64,000 bases of DNA from positions 81,311,501 through 81,375,500 of the forward strand of contig CM027378.1 in the NCBI GenBank assembly GCA_015680905.1, written 5' to 3'. The stretch comes from Coptis chinensis (lineage: Eukaryota > Streptophyta > Magnoliopsida > Ranunculales > Ranunculaceae). Within the stretch, counting starts at the first letter, position 1. Every line of letters begins with the position of its first letter. Of this stretch, positions 49,145 to 62,457 are shown one piece after another. The position numbers were made by a program, and so were the translations under genes. The notes below the pieces were generated by a model that saw nothing but the letters and a program-made list of their open reading frames with translations, was not told where the DNA came from and did no database searches.

Positions 49145-51000
49145 ATGTATGATCCCATCTCGCCTTTTCTGTTTAATATAGTCATAGAAGGTCGAAGCAA
49201 GATGGTCACTAAGGTGATGGATCCAGGCTTGGTAAGAGGTTTTCAACCTGCTCCCGATGGGCCTGATATTGCTATTCTGCAGTTTGCCGATGCCATTTTT
49301 TTTTCCTGGAGGTATCTATTTCCTAACTCATGATAATCAAGTCATTGTTACTCATTTTTGAAGCTTGCTCGGGGCTTAAAACAAATATGTCCAAGACTCA
49401 TCTCTTTGAAGTTGGCACAGTGGAGAATATATGAATTTCTTGGCACATGTTATGCATTGTGAAGTTGGCAAGTTATCGTGTAGGTATTTGGGACTCCCTT
49501 AGGCGCCTCCTATAAGAATAAAAGGGTGTGGGATTCAGTGGTTGGGACTGTTGATAGAAGGTTAGGAGGTTAGGGAAGGAAAATTCTATCTAAAGGTGCA
49601 TGCTAGGCTCATTATCGCTCAAAGTGTTTTGGCAAACATTCCCATTTACTATATGTCTTTGTTTACCATTTCGGTAACTGTGGCTAAAAGAATTGAGAAA
49701 AAAGTCAGAGATTTCATTTGTGGTTCAAGCGAGGAAAAACGAAAATATCATCTAGTAAGGCGGATAAAGTGTGCACCCCTAAACAGGAAAGCGGACTAGC
49801 TATTCGTGTCCTAACTACCATGAATGAGGCTCTGTTAAGACGCTAGTTATAGAGATATGGCCATGAGGAAGGGGCGCTATGGAGGAGGGTAATTGACTCA
49901 AAATATGGTAATGCATCTTATGGTGGTTGGTTGAATCAGGTGACTCAAGCGCATGGTTGTAGTATATGGAAAGGCATACTTGTTGTTTTACCTATGTTTA
50001 GAGAGGGCATTTCTTTCAAACTCGGTAATGGAACTCTTATTCATTTTTGGCTCGATACATGGGTCGGAGACAAGTCTCTTTGCTACCAGTTCCCATTAGT
50101 ATTTCAAGCCACTACTATGCGGCATAGTCGGATTTGTGAATTGGTTATCAATGCTCAGAGTGGTTTTTCATGGAATCTGTACCTTTGTAGGGATTGCAAC
50201 GATTGGGAATTGAAGTAGTATACTACCCTATCTTCCCTCCTCCTGTTTGTTTCCCCAACCGACCAATAATGTGATACTTGGCAGTGGAAAGCATCGAAGG
50301 ACGAAGTTTTTTTAGTTAAAACCTTTTACAGGGTCTTGGTAGAGCGAAATAGGGGTGTCGACTATAAGGTGCATAACTTCCTAATGCAGTTGGTTTGGAA
50401 AGTGCCTATTCCACTCAAAGTAAAGTTCTTATTTTGGTCGGCTTTGCTTGGACGTACTCTTACAGCGGATGCTCTCATACATAGGGGTTCAGTTGTTTCG
50501 TTGATTTGCACTATGTGTGGTATGGTGGATGAGTCTATATCTCACTTATTCTTACACTGCTCTTATTCTCTAGAGGTCTGGTCCATTATGATGCAACCTT
50601 TTGGGTTGTCTTTCCCAAGACTTGCAAGAGCTGACTCATTAGAAGATTTGCTTAGGTGTTGGCAAAAAATGCGAGGAAATGGTTTCATAGCTAAATTGTG
50701 GAAGCTAACTCCTTATGCAGTTTTGTGGGTGTTGTGGAAAACTAGGAACGACAGAGTTTTTCATGAGAAGATCATCCCTCCAGTGCGAGCCTGCATAGGA
50801 GCCAAAGATTTTTTTTGGTATTGGTTATGCACTTCACCAACAAGAAGGCACTATCATATCACTTCCAGGATTTGGTCCTTCACTGGGACACTATCATTTC
50901 TGGATTCTAAATAATTCTCCCCTCTCATGTTTTCTAGGTTGTATGTGTTTATGACCTTTGTCAGGTGATGTTAGCACTTTAATGGTTTTAAATGTAGGAA
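49145..51000 (+). mobile_element. L1-like LINE fragment (RT end, zf-RVT)
   Basis: Starts within reverse transcriptase (MYDPISPFLFNIVIEGRSKM, then ILQFADA at 49275-49295, a changed FADD box). Continues through IPIYYMSLFTISVTVAKRI (49640-49710), GNGTLIHFWLDTWVGDKSL (about 50030) and a zf-RVT domain (WKVPIPLKVKFLFWSALLGR; CTMCGMVDESISHLFLHC; 50397-50560). Frames change at least twice and stops are present. The 5' end is missing. A different lineage from the LINE just before it. Confidence 0.85.
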
Positions 51001-51180
51001 ACAATAACAACCATTTACGTACCAATTTTCAAGATTTTCTTACTAAGATTTCTTCGTTTGTATGGTTAGAGTAAGGGTTTTGTTCCAACCTAAATACTAG
51101 GCTGCTGTTACAACTAGAATATTTTCAAAGGAACTAGTGAGAAGGATTTTTGTGTTGAACTTTTATTTTTTTACTTCCTA

Positions 51181-52502
51181 TGATAACTTAACATGCAAGA
51201 CAAGGAAAAAAAATAGACTTTAGTTGTTTAAACAAGAAAACTAGAGAGAGAAAGGAAGAGGATTAATCCTACTCATGCAAAGTCTAGCTACAAGTCTTCT
51301 AGAAACAAATCACTACCATCTCAAATCCCTAGTAAGATGTACTCATCTCTGAGTCCATCTTACTAGCATAAGGAGTTTAACTAATATTTCATCTTTGAAA
51401 TATCTTTTAAACTCCTGGTTTCATTCTACATCAACCAGTCAAATTTAAGGGTCTGAACTAGGCCGGACTCTACCATTTTGGGGTAGGATGTCAAATGATT
51501 CCTAAGTTCCTAGGTAGTTATTTTGGACTCCAAAAATACGTATCTTGATCCTCACATGAACATCATTAACCCTCCCCTTGGGAGGGTTTTAGTTCATGTT
51601 CATGGGATTTAAATGATTGTGCAAATTGAAACTATGCTAAGTTAAGAAAATAAGAGAAGAAGAGAAATTAAAGACTTGATTTTACTTGAAGAACAAAAGA
51701 TTTTATTGAGAGGAAAAAAAAACTACTCCATTAACACTATTACAAAAAAAACTTAAAGCTTTTTTTTTCTAAAAAAAAACACATGCATGAATATGGAATG
51801 AATGGAGTGAGTTCAAAATGAAATACATATCAGCCCATTTCAAGCTTTCTCTCCTTTCACCCACGTGAACCAACTCCCACCATTAATAACATTAACTTCT
51901 ATCTTATCTCCAAATCAAAACAAATTGACACATTGTATTTTTTTTTTACAATATTAGCACCTAAATCTAGTCAACTTCATTAATGTCATGCAATGTGTCA
52001 ATTTGTGCCAATTATTTGCACATTTTGTCTTAACTTGCATGATGACTTATCCAATCTTGTGGGCTTGCATAGTGGGTCCATGTGCTGCGTCAAGTGGCGG
52101 GCCGGTCTTTTGGAATTTTACAACTTCCCACTTTTGCATAAAATTCATCGCACTGATCGTCTGAGCAGCTCACTCATCAAAGTTGGAGTCCCGGTTCAAA
52201 AGATATGAGCTTCGAAAGTCTGATGCTTATGTGCACGTAATCCCTTTCTGACTTGGAATTGTCCTATTGGAGTTCCTGGGCTTTAGGCAGGTTTTGTTAA
52301 GCTTTGCATGAGCTAACTCGGAAAGCTTTACGTAGACACACTATTCCATGCTTAAATACTGGGTTTATCCTCATTTTTACGTTGGTTGCGCAAACCTGCA
52401 AAAGCACGAAAATACGATTATTTCATAATTATTAAACACATAATTAATAGAAATGTTATGTCCATACGGGGTTTTATAATACAGTTTTGGGTGCTTATCA
52501 CA
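51181..52502 (-). repeat. 3' LTR of a minus-strand Ty3/gypsy element
   Basis: Minus strand begins TGTGATAAGCACCC at 52502 and ends ...GTTATCA at 51181; 1322 bp. Directly outside its start, at 52503-52513, is the polypurine tract TTTGGGGGTGG (minus strand), so this is the 3' LTR and the interior lies to the right. Its first bases match the LTR at 4150-5827. Confidence 0.8.
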
Positions 52503-54199
52503 CCACCCCCAAATAGCACTTTGCTTGTCCTCAAGCAAAGAATAGACATTTAACTGATAAGTGGCCAAAAATGTGTAGTCCTAAGCTAGTTCTTATTTCG
52601 TTGAGTGCAGTTGCATTGACCGTGTGCAACAAGGCCTTAAACCACTATGAATTCCCTAGTGGATGAGTTATAGCCTCGTGAGAGTTTTTCAGAGAAGATA
52701 CTCACAAACTTCATCTATACTACAACGACTCAGTAACAAAAACTTATTTCCTAACTTAATCTCAGATATCTATACATCTCCTTAGCGGGGAACGAGGACT
52801 AATTCCTTTGAAACTCAAGTTAATATGCATACAATAATTAAAATATCTACGTATGAACATGCATATAGTGAACTTTACATTGAAATGTACAAGCAGGGCC
52901 GTTTCTGGATCCTTTGGAGAGCGTCCCTAAATAGGTTCTCACAGGTATGTGTCGAAACACAAATTCGCTTTTAATTTTTCCACTCAGGTTTTGCTAACTC
53001 TAGTGTGTAGTGGCACACATTTCCTCACATCCCAATGACAAATAGAGGAGCCGAGGTCGATCAATCACATCTACTACTTATTATCACGCCATCCTACTCC
53101 TAATTGAGCTAGAGGTCCTTATTAGGTATTATGGGGCTTAGGTGGTGGTGTAAAAGAAAATGGAAATGGAAAATAAAAAATGCAAGTATGAGAGAATAAG
53201 GTCTTCAAGATATTTACACTAGAGAAATCCTTGTTTTCTTTTCCTACTTCTACATGAGTTTCCATACTTTGCTCTTAAGCTTTTGGAAAACTAATTAACT
53301 ATTTGTTTTTTTTGTTTTTTTGTTTTCTTTTTTCAAAAGCTTAAGAAAATATCATTCTAACTTTCTTCTCTTTTTCTTTCCTGAGGCAAGTAACTGATTT
53401 GGGATAAGTCTTTCTCTTTATTTTTCTACATTTCATCCTATTTCTCATACTCATCATTTAGGTAAGTTTATTTTATTTGGGGTTAATAGATGGGTAAGGA
53501 ATTTTTGGTGAAAGTGAAAGGTTTGATGAAAGGTTCAGTGGGGTGAGTAGCGATAAAATTTGTTATAGGTATGAATTTTTGGCTATGTCGATCCAAAGAC
53601 AGCCTAAATTCTCGCCTAGGGTTCAGATGGTGATCAAATAAGTAGACGCGTGATTTTCTCTATTTGGAAAAACTACTCCTCTGTGTCATTACTCACATAT
53701 CACACATATCAAGGCTTTTTGGTTAGATTCTCACAGAATTGATAATTTAAGTAGACTAACTGTGGGTTCCAGAAACTTGTTGCTATGTACAATTGATGAT
53801 ACTCAGTGCATGAATACTCATGAAAAGATGTAAAAACTATTGCGTACGTATTATCTTAAGTTTCTTAAAAACAAATCCTAATTCGAATGCTAATGTGAGA
53901 TTTCTAGACGATTTTTCATCATCGAAAAGGAAACAAGACTTTGTCACTAAGTACATTCACTAACAAGAAACTAGAAACTATATACATCCTACAAGTTGCC
54001 TAATTTTTGCTACAAGTTTAAAACACCCCCAAACGGAATGATGCTTAGTCCTCGAAGTATCAATAGATAAAGAAAGAAACTACTTGAGAACCGTGAGCAA
54101 AATTAGGGCTGGATCGCTATAACAGAAAGTTATTATAACATAATATATTATACAGAATTAACAAAGAACAACAATAACATGGGAAAGACCAATATAGAC

Positions 54200-54202
<3 letters not shown>
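52503..54202 (-). mobile_element. 3' untranslated interior of the Ty3/gypsy element
   Basis: Non-coding 3' part typical of Athila/Tat elements, beginning with the PPT and GCTTGAGGACAAGC near 52520-52545. No coding domain recognised. Fossil, partial; the 5' LTR is not identified. Confidence 0.6.

Positions 54203-54258
<56 letters not shown>
54203..54258. repeat. (TA)n microsatellite
   Basis: Uninterrupted TA run at the right edge of the minus-strand Ty3/gypsy 3' region. Confidence 0.95.
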
Positions 54259-54263
<5 letters not shown>

Positions 54264-54880
54264 TAGCCATCATCAAATTTACCATTCAGTACGTCCTAAT
54301 GTTCTCGCATCATCCCACATGAAATGCATTTTCTTAGCATCGCGTCAATAGATAATGGCCTGCCAAATGGTACTCCATTGTTGTTCACCCGACTCATTCA
54401 AATGTGCCAACATATCATCGTTGTCCGGGTAGCAATGAACGTTCCTCAGGTACCGTGAAGAATGTGCATGCCATTGCCGAAACCTTAATGAACAAATTAT
54501 TCTGTTCGCTGGGCACATAGAATCGACTTTAACCCAGTCGTGAAAAGTAGCCGAGAACTGTGGGAAATGTGTCCTCATAATTCGACAACTGGTTACAAGT
54601 AAAAGTAGATACTGATGCCGAATAGTGCGAGCTCTTTTTAGATTGGAGATAACACAGTTTAAGATATCAAAGAATGTATGATCTTGAGCAAGCGCATTGA
54701 ATACTACACAGGCAACATCATTGGCAGTAGAAAAATGTCAATCTCCCATGATGTTCAAAAAGATAAACAACATCGCATTCCCAACGTTCATGGTCATGCT
54801 TGCTAAGGGAATGGTTATGTCTAGCCATTTGCCAGGTGCAACTCCTTCTTCTTTAATCAAAAAGCAAAGGAGAGAGAACT
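54259..54880. other. Unassigned stretch
   Basis: A minus-strand frame at 54345-54578 has ordinary amino-acid composition but matches no family I can name. Possibly part of the surrounding Ty3/gypsy remnants. Confidence 0.3.
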
Positions 54881-57800
54881 CATCATTAGGATCCAAACCA
54901 TTTGGTTTACTTTACTTTTCTAGTATTGTTTTTCAATTCAAGTTTTACTTTATTGTTCTTTATTTTCTTGTATTTCAATTTTGTTATTTTATCTTGTTTA
55001 TTTCAATCAATCAATATTTCCTTGTTCTTCTTGTTTTAATCTTTCATTCAATCATTTGCTTTCAATGTTTTGAGTCATTTCAATCTTCAATAACTTGCTT
55101 TTCAATGTTTTCATTCACAACTAAACTAGCTAAGTCCTAAACTAAGAGTCTACCTTCTTCCCTAAACTCCCAATCTCTCAACTCTAAACAATCTAGGATG
55201 AACCTCAACTTTTTACAAATCTTTGAAGTATACCACCACAAACTACAAATGGCGCTGCCATCATGGATTGAAGGTGGAGAAGAGCTTGCTTGAGCATCTA
55301 AGAAGGAAGCACCCTTCTCACCCTTTCATTTCTATATTTTTACTTTTTGTCATTTTATTTCATTGTTATTTCATTACTGATCTATTTTCTTACAAATCAG
55401 GGTGCAGAACCAAGAACTTGAAGAGGAGCTGAAAAAGTACCCGGAAGATGATCGACTTTAGCGTGAAGCGGCGTCCGCGAGGGCGACAGCTGGCTAGCCA
55501 AGGGGCGATCGCGAGTTCACCTCCAGTGACGTGGGTCTAGTTTTTTGGCTGCGTGGTTGGTTTGTGATAAACGGTGGCACACTAAGCCCAGATTATGTAA
55601 TAGAGTAGGATAAATCAGTGGAACTTGTTTGTAATAGTTAGAGATAAAAAGAAAAATGATTTTTTTTTAGGAAAAGTGGTTTTTGATTGATTTCTTATGA
55701 TGAACATGAGTTAAACTTGGTTTAAGTTATACACTTACCAAGGGGTTATAATTTTAATTGCCCTGGGAAGTTCAAGTGTGTGAGACAAATTGTGAATCAT
55801 AGCTCACACACTATGGATCAACTTGGTAACAATACTCTAAGTCCATTTGACTCTAGTTAATATAAGGGATTAATCTAAACTAGTTAATTAGATTAGTATA
55901 ATATTAGTTTAGTTTTAAGTTTGGGCCCTTGAAGGCAAAGTTGTATAAATTGTCAAAAACCCAACTTGTGGGCTTTTTAAGTGGACCTTTATTGTAACTT
56001 AAAACAGGGTAAAGCTTGAAAGGTTGGGCTTGATTCTCAGATCAAGCGCCAATTGATGTCACCTTCACCCTAAGGGTCGTGTACGCACATCTTGGGCGGT
56101 AATTTCTAAACCTCCTCGCTACAAAGTGTAAGAGGATACTTATGTGTTACTAAGCATGCTTGGATGATTGTGTGATTTACATTTCAGTCTCGTATTTACA
56201 TTTAACGCTAAGGTTGAACCCAAGCCCTAAAAGAACAAAAAGTGGGGCTAAGACCCACTTTAGAACGGACGTTGTGTGAAATGTGTGTTACATAGACCAA
56301 ATTAAAAATATAAAATCAACCAAGCAGAGCCAATTTATTCGCGTCCATTAGGACAAACATCTAGCACGAACAAAGAGAGTAGTAAACTACCATATTCCAG
56401 TGGACCAACCACCTTCCTCACTCCCTTCCCTCATAAATACCGAAGGTGAGATTCTTGGTGGCACACCATCTGGTGAAGTAGCAATCTTCTCCTTCGACGC
56501 GTGTAGAGCCAAAATCCTAGTTTCGTGCCCAATTGTTCCTCTGAACAGGGCATAGTAAAATATAGAAAATTTTCAAAACTCCATACTTGCAAAAATGAAT
56601 TTTGATTTCTTGAGCATACATTGCACTGTTTGTGCATGTTAGGATAGTTTTGGAGTCTTGTTAAAAGTGTATGATACTGCGTTTAGGCACTTCTAGTATT
56701 AGCAAGAATAAAACATACTCACTTAGGAGAGTTCGTCAACCTAGACAATCTCCTGTTTCTAGTCTTCCATCTCATAAGATGGCAGATGAGGTAGTGCAAG
56801 TTGTCAAAGCAAAGTTTTCAAAACTCCATACTTGCAAAAATGAATTTTGATTTCTTGAGCATACATTACACCGTTTGTGCATGTTAGGATAGTTTTGGAG
56901 TCTTGTTAAAAGTGTATGATACTGCGTTTAGGCACTTCTAGTATTAGCAAGAATAAAACATACTCACTTAGGAGAGTTCGTCAACCTAGACAATCTCCTG
57001 TTTCTAGTCTTCCATCTCATAAGATGGCAGACGAGGTAGTGCAAGTTGTCAAAGCAAAGTTTTCAAAACTCCATACTTGCAAAAATGAATTTTGATTTCT
57101 TGAGCATACATTACACCGTTTGTGCATGTTAGGATAGTTTTGGAGTCTTGTTAAAAGTGTATGATACTGCGTTCAGGCACTTCTAGTATTAGCAAGAATA
57201 AATTAAAGCATACTCACGTAGGAGAGTTCGTCAACCTAGACAATCTCCTATTTCTAGTCTTCCATCTCATAAGATGGCAGACGAGGTAGTGCAAGCTGAA
57301 GGGCCCCTCTCCAACTTCTACACACTAATGCAAAATGAACCTCTATCTTCTATACGACTCACACCGCTTACAAGCGATTTTAGGATTCCACCGAATGTGT
57401 TCAATCTTCTAGCCATCTTTCACGGGTTAGAAAACGAGTTACCGTACGAGCATCTATGCCAGATACATGAAGTATGTAATACCTTTCATCATCCGGGCGT
57501 CACCGATGATCAGGTTAAGCTACGAGTGTTTCCCTTCACTCTAGCTGGTAAGAGTCACGCTTGGCTTCTCTCATAGAAGGCCGACTCTTTCGATACATGA
57601 AAAAAGCTTGTGTTCTCCTTCGTGAAGAAATACTTTCTGCCGAAGAAAATAGAAAAGATAATAAGCAAGATACAGTTCTTAAGACAGAGTATGAGTAAGA
57701 CATTTTCCGAAGCATTGGATAGATTCTCTAGCCTACGTACTCCATTCATGTCCTCACCATAAACTAGTAAAATCAACTCTTGTCCAATGTTTCTTTAAAG

Positions 57801-59835
57801 GCCTTCTCCCATAACACAAAGTGACCCTCGACATCATGAGTAATAGTAATTTTTTAGATAGAGGTGCAACCGAAGCTTTAACCTTTCTTGAAAACCAAGT
57901 TGAAAAGAGTACCCATTGGGGAGACATAAGCAATTCCAAAATAGCCCAACCCAATACAGCTAAGGGTAGTGGTATTTTTTAGGTGAAATCAGATCCTGAG
58001 ATCAAGACTTTAATCAAAACCCTCACAAGAAAGATAGATGCCCTCACAACCAAACCAAAATACCAAACTTCTCAGCATGTCATAAACATAAATACCTCAC
58101 CATGTAATTTATGTTTAAGCCTAAATCATATAAATGCCACTTGTCCCTTGATTATAAACCTATCATCACTTCAACCAGAAGAAGTGTGTGCTTTCAATGT
58201 ACCAAATGCACCATGTAGACAACATCTAAACTTCACATGGAGCAATATTCTACAAAACCAAACACCACCAGGTTTCAACAAACCACCAAATGCATTCAGA
58301 CAAGGACAAGGACAAGGTACCTATAACAATAAGAATAGAGCATTGGTTCTATCCCAGTTTAACTATAACTATCAAAACCCACCTATCAACAACCAAAGAG
58401 ACCTAGTTCTAGTCACACCATCAACTAGCGTCCAAATAGATAAGCCCACCAAAATAATGCTATCTGTCATGCAACAACAAACCCAAATCATAGCATCCAT
58501 GCAACAATCTCTGAACTTGTTAGCCCAAGATAAAACCCAGAAAGGTGTGTTCCCAGGTCAAGCTATCCCGAACCCTAAAACAACAAATACAGCCTTTGAA
58601 GCAACAAGTGACGTGAACGAAGCTGGAGCGCTAAAAACTCTTTCTTAATCATCCCATCTACGAGGAATGAATCCTCTTTTCCGATGTATTCCTTTCCCAT
58701 TCCATTCCATCTTTTGCTTTAAGGGGATGCATCAATAAGGTAACCGGACCTCTCCATTTAGAGGGTGTGGTTGTAAGTGTCGAAGCCTTAGTCCATAGTA
58801 TATCTCGTATATTCTTTGTAAAACACTTTTTACTCGTCATTGGAGTAAGTGTGAACCTGTGGAACGAGTATACAAATTTTCTTTTCTTTAGTTTACATTT
58901 CTTTTTAGAATAGCTTTTCTATTCCTGTCATTTACAATTACTGTCTTTATTTTCATTTACCTGCTTTCTATTTTTACGTTTTCTGTTTTTACATAAGCAT
59001 TTTTCTTTCAATCTTCACCTTTGACGCTGAGTGTCTTTCCTCTATAAAGATGAGATGTGAAACATAGCAGAGGGTAATGGGGATTGAGTGAAGGTGTCTT
59101 ACGGTTGTCTTTCATGGTTGTTTAGCATGTCTCGTCTTCCATAGGCATGCCATACCGTGGGATGGTTAGCAGCTAATTTTGAAAACATTTTCCTTCTATG
59201 GGTGATTTCTAATTGTTTCGAGCTTCGCCTTTCTCTGTTGTAATGGCTTTAACTAGGGCTAACTAGAGAGTAGGAGATTAGAGACTAGATTATCTAGAAA
59301 TAGAGCTAGTCTTCTTCACTAGATTTGTCTACTTGCAAAACAAGAGGTGGAAGATCTAGGGAGGCCAAGCCATGGGATGGTTCACAATTAGAATCACTTA
59401 ATTTCAAGCACCTTATTTTGGGAGGATCACTTCGCCATAGTGATTTTTCTTAGTAGTTTTATACTTTATATTTTTCTGTCATAGTAATTTAGGAACATAA
59501 AAACCAAAAAGCCAAAAACAAATGTTTTTTTTTCTTTAATAAGAATGTTTGATTTCCTTGTACTATTAATGATAGATTCTCGATACATCAATAGTTAAGT
59601 GATTTTTCAAAATGGGCAATGGATTTTACACAGACCAACCCCTAGAACAACACAATCTATGGGCGGTTTGAGATCAGCTTTGCTTACTAAGGGTCGCCTA
59701 TATCACCAAGCTATTCTCCCAGGTCAGGACATTCCATGTCTTGCACAACAAATCCCCCAACTCACATAACTGAAGCTCTGTCTGTCTAGATTGGGTTCGC
59801 CACAGACCCGATACGAATGTTGCCTAAGAATATCT
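54881..59835 (+). mobile_element. Ty3/gypsy element on the plus strand, Athila/Tat-like, remnant
   Basis: Fossil. Parts: a T-rich LTR end up to about 55240, PBS-like TGGCGCTGCCATC at 55250-55262, a long leader with a 245-bp tandem triplication (56570-57300), gag about 57274-58648 (LTPLTSDFRIPPNVFNLL; FPFTLAGKSHAWLLS; then a Gln/Asn-rich end with NNYQNPPINN like the left-edge element), and a 3' non-coding region from 58650. No protease, reverse transcriptase or integrase was seen, so it is either a non-autonomous copy or heavily reduced. Several breaks. A copia element is inserted at 59836. Confidence 0.75.
56570..57304 (+). repeat. 245-bp tandem triplication in the Ty3/gypsy leader
   Basis: Units start TTTTCAAAACTCCATACTTG at 56570, 56815 and 57060; the third is 5 bp longer. 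Each carries the gag start words ATGGCAGA(T/C)GAGGTAG, so the start codon appears three times (56779, 57024, 57274). Units are almost identical. Confidence 0.93.
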
Positions 59836-60575
59836 TGTTAGAAAAATGGATTTGTACAAATCCATTGAGATATGAATGAGTAATTTGTTTCTCAAGTTAC
59901 CCTACTTGGGATGAAATGGGTTTCTCTTGAAACAGTACGTAAAGTAAGAAAAACTTTTTCAAAAGGGTGCACTGGTTCGAAACAATGCATTATGCTAAAA
60001 AGGTGCGACCTTTATGAAATGTGCATTGGTTCAAAATAGTGCATCATACCAAAAAGGTGTGACCTTTCGAAATAGGCACTGGTTCGAAATAGTGCTTTAT
60101 GCCGAAGTGGTGTGTCATTTCAAAACATGCGACTTTTCAAAGAGTTGTTTACTTTTTCCCAAGAGTCACTGTGTTGTTTCAAAGAGGCACCACTCACCTA
60201 TAAATAGTGGATGAATTTGGAGAGAAAGACACACCAGATCACACAGGATTCTGATATTTCTCTTCTCCCTCTGTTCTTATTCAAATACTATGTTGTGTTC
60301 GCTGATTCTATAGAATTGAAGTGCTAGCTTTCTATAGAAGGAAACCCGTTCTATCTTGGGAGACAGTTTTCCATCAACCTTCAAGCATCGTGAGGGGGAA
60401 AATCTGCCTTAAAGTCATAGTAATCATCACTAGGCTCGGATTTAATCATTGCTAAATTAAGTTCATTAGTTGAACTAAAAGGTTTGTTTGTTTGTTGATA
60501 TTAAAGGTTTGTTCATATCAATTTGATTTCTTGTTTACTTAATAATAAGTATATTTTTGGAATAAGTTTCCTACA
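59836..60575 (+). repeat. Left LTR of the inverted-LTR copia element
   Basis: TGTTAGAAAAATGG...GTTTCCTACA, 740 bp. A TATA box CTATAAATAG lies at 60198-60207. Upstream of it are three copies of a 53-54 bp repeat (starts 59969, 60022, 60076). Confidence 0.93.
59969..60128 (+). repeat. 53-bp dyad repeats in the copia U3 region
   Basis: Three units starting GCA(C/T)TGGTTC at 59969, 60022 and 60076. Each has small dyads such as AAAGGTGCGACCTTT and GCACTGGTTCGAAATAGTGC. They lie 70-230 bp upstream of the LTR TATA box, where enhancers of plant copia elements usually sit. Confidence 0.8.
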
Positions 60576-62457
60576 AACTTGAGGGCCATTGCTTAAGATA
60601 TTGTTTTGTAAGCATACTTGTAAGCAAAATTGAGGTCTTAGAAGTGTTTCAACACTATATGAATGATATGTGACATTCTTTAACAAGACGCCTCACTTGA
60701 AAAACATATATCTAAATGGTTTTTCAATTTATTGACTTTGTCATGAGAAATTGGAAAATGTGGGGGATTATGTATCTCCTTGAATTAATCAATTCAAAAT
60801 TGGAAATTTGTTGAAGCATTACTCAAAAGACATTAAATGTGGTGTTTTACTCTAGGAGAGATACATAAATTTTAAAGAAATCCTCAAACCAAACGTGTAT
60901 AGCAAGGTCTACTATTAAATCAGAATTTATAGCATTGGACAAGGCTGGAAAAGAAGTATAGTGGCTTCAAAATTTCTTAGAGGATATTCCAAACTGGGCT
61001 AAACCTGTGCCAGCAGTGTGTATACACTGTGACAGCCAATCTGCTATTGGTAGAGCACAAAGTAGCATGTATAACGGGAAGTCTCGACACATACGTCGTA
61101 GACATAACACCGTTAGACAATTGCTCTCAAATGGAGTTTTCTCAATCGACTATGTAAGGTCAAAAGATAACATTGCTGATCTGCTTACAAAAGGTTTAAC
61201 AAGAGAGCAAGTGGAAAGATTATCAAGGGGAATGGGCTTAAAGCCTTTGAGATAATCAACAAAGAGTCCTCATAATGGAAAAACCAACCTAGTTGACTGG
61301 AGATCCCAAGATCTAGGTTCAATGGGCCAACTAAATTATGTCTGTGACTCAGTTAGCACTAGAGAATAATATTATACTCTAACCCATTCCTATATAAGAC
61401 AGTGCATATCTGCAGCAAGAATCAAGATAAGTCAAGCTTTTAATGATTTAATATATCTTGAAAAGTTATGATATCCAAGTGAAGTATTACAGGATATTAT
61501 TTATAGAAATCACCTATGTTAGTGCGAAGTGGGGCCGCTTCTATGAGTATTTTAAAGGCAAATGTTTCAAAAGCACTATCTGAAACCAAGAAGTGTTCAA
61601 GGCCAAAATAAACAACAATGTGAGACCTAACAGTATTCGAGAAGGTCCTACGTGAAGATGATTGTCTAGGTTTATACAAACGGCTGACAGTTCAAGGACA
61701 TTAATTGAAGTCAACTGATCGTCCAATTAAATCCGATCGTCTTTCACTAAGGCAAGTTCAAGGCCTCCCATGCTACTTGACCTGATGCGGTATCTTTTTA
61801 TTTGTAAAAGAATAGAAATCCGATGTTTATGATAGAAGAAGCCAAATTTTCACTATGTCCCTCCAGCTTAGGATGTCTTGTTAAGTTTGTGGAATAAATT
61901 GCCAAATCTGTCTTAAAGTATAACCACTTTAAGTGTTTTGCCTTTCCAAATATTCGCTCCTTTTTTGAAGGGTCACACTTTTTCACACTTGAAAAGCGTC
62001 TATGCACCAATTCAAACATTTTTCAAAGTCAATAAATTACCAAATGACCAGGTGTCAAAAAATTACACTTGTTCACAACTTTTCACAAATTGAAAGTGAA
62101 TTAAGTAACGAACCCCACTTTAACCAACGAGAAGAAACTGCCCTGTGGTTATGCAAAAACCATTTTGGCGCTATCAAAAAAAAAATCCAATTCACATATG
62201 ACATACCTGATTTTTGGACCAATTCCATGCGTCAAATATAGTATCTATGGTGAGAAAATTTTCTACCACATTACAATCTTTTCCGCTAACGTCTTTACCA
62301 ATAAAGCAAAAATGAAATTCGCTTCAAAATTGTTAGTGCATTTGTACTAAACAATAAGTATAGCCAAAATTAATTCAACCAAATTAATTCAAAGAAAAAA
62401 TAAATCTGTCTTAAGTTTCCTAAATAGCCAAAAGTAAATCTCAATGGCCCTCCAGTC

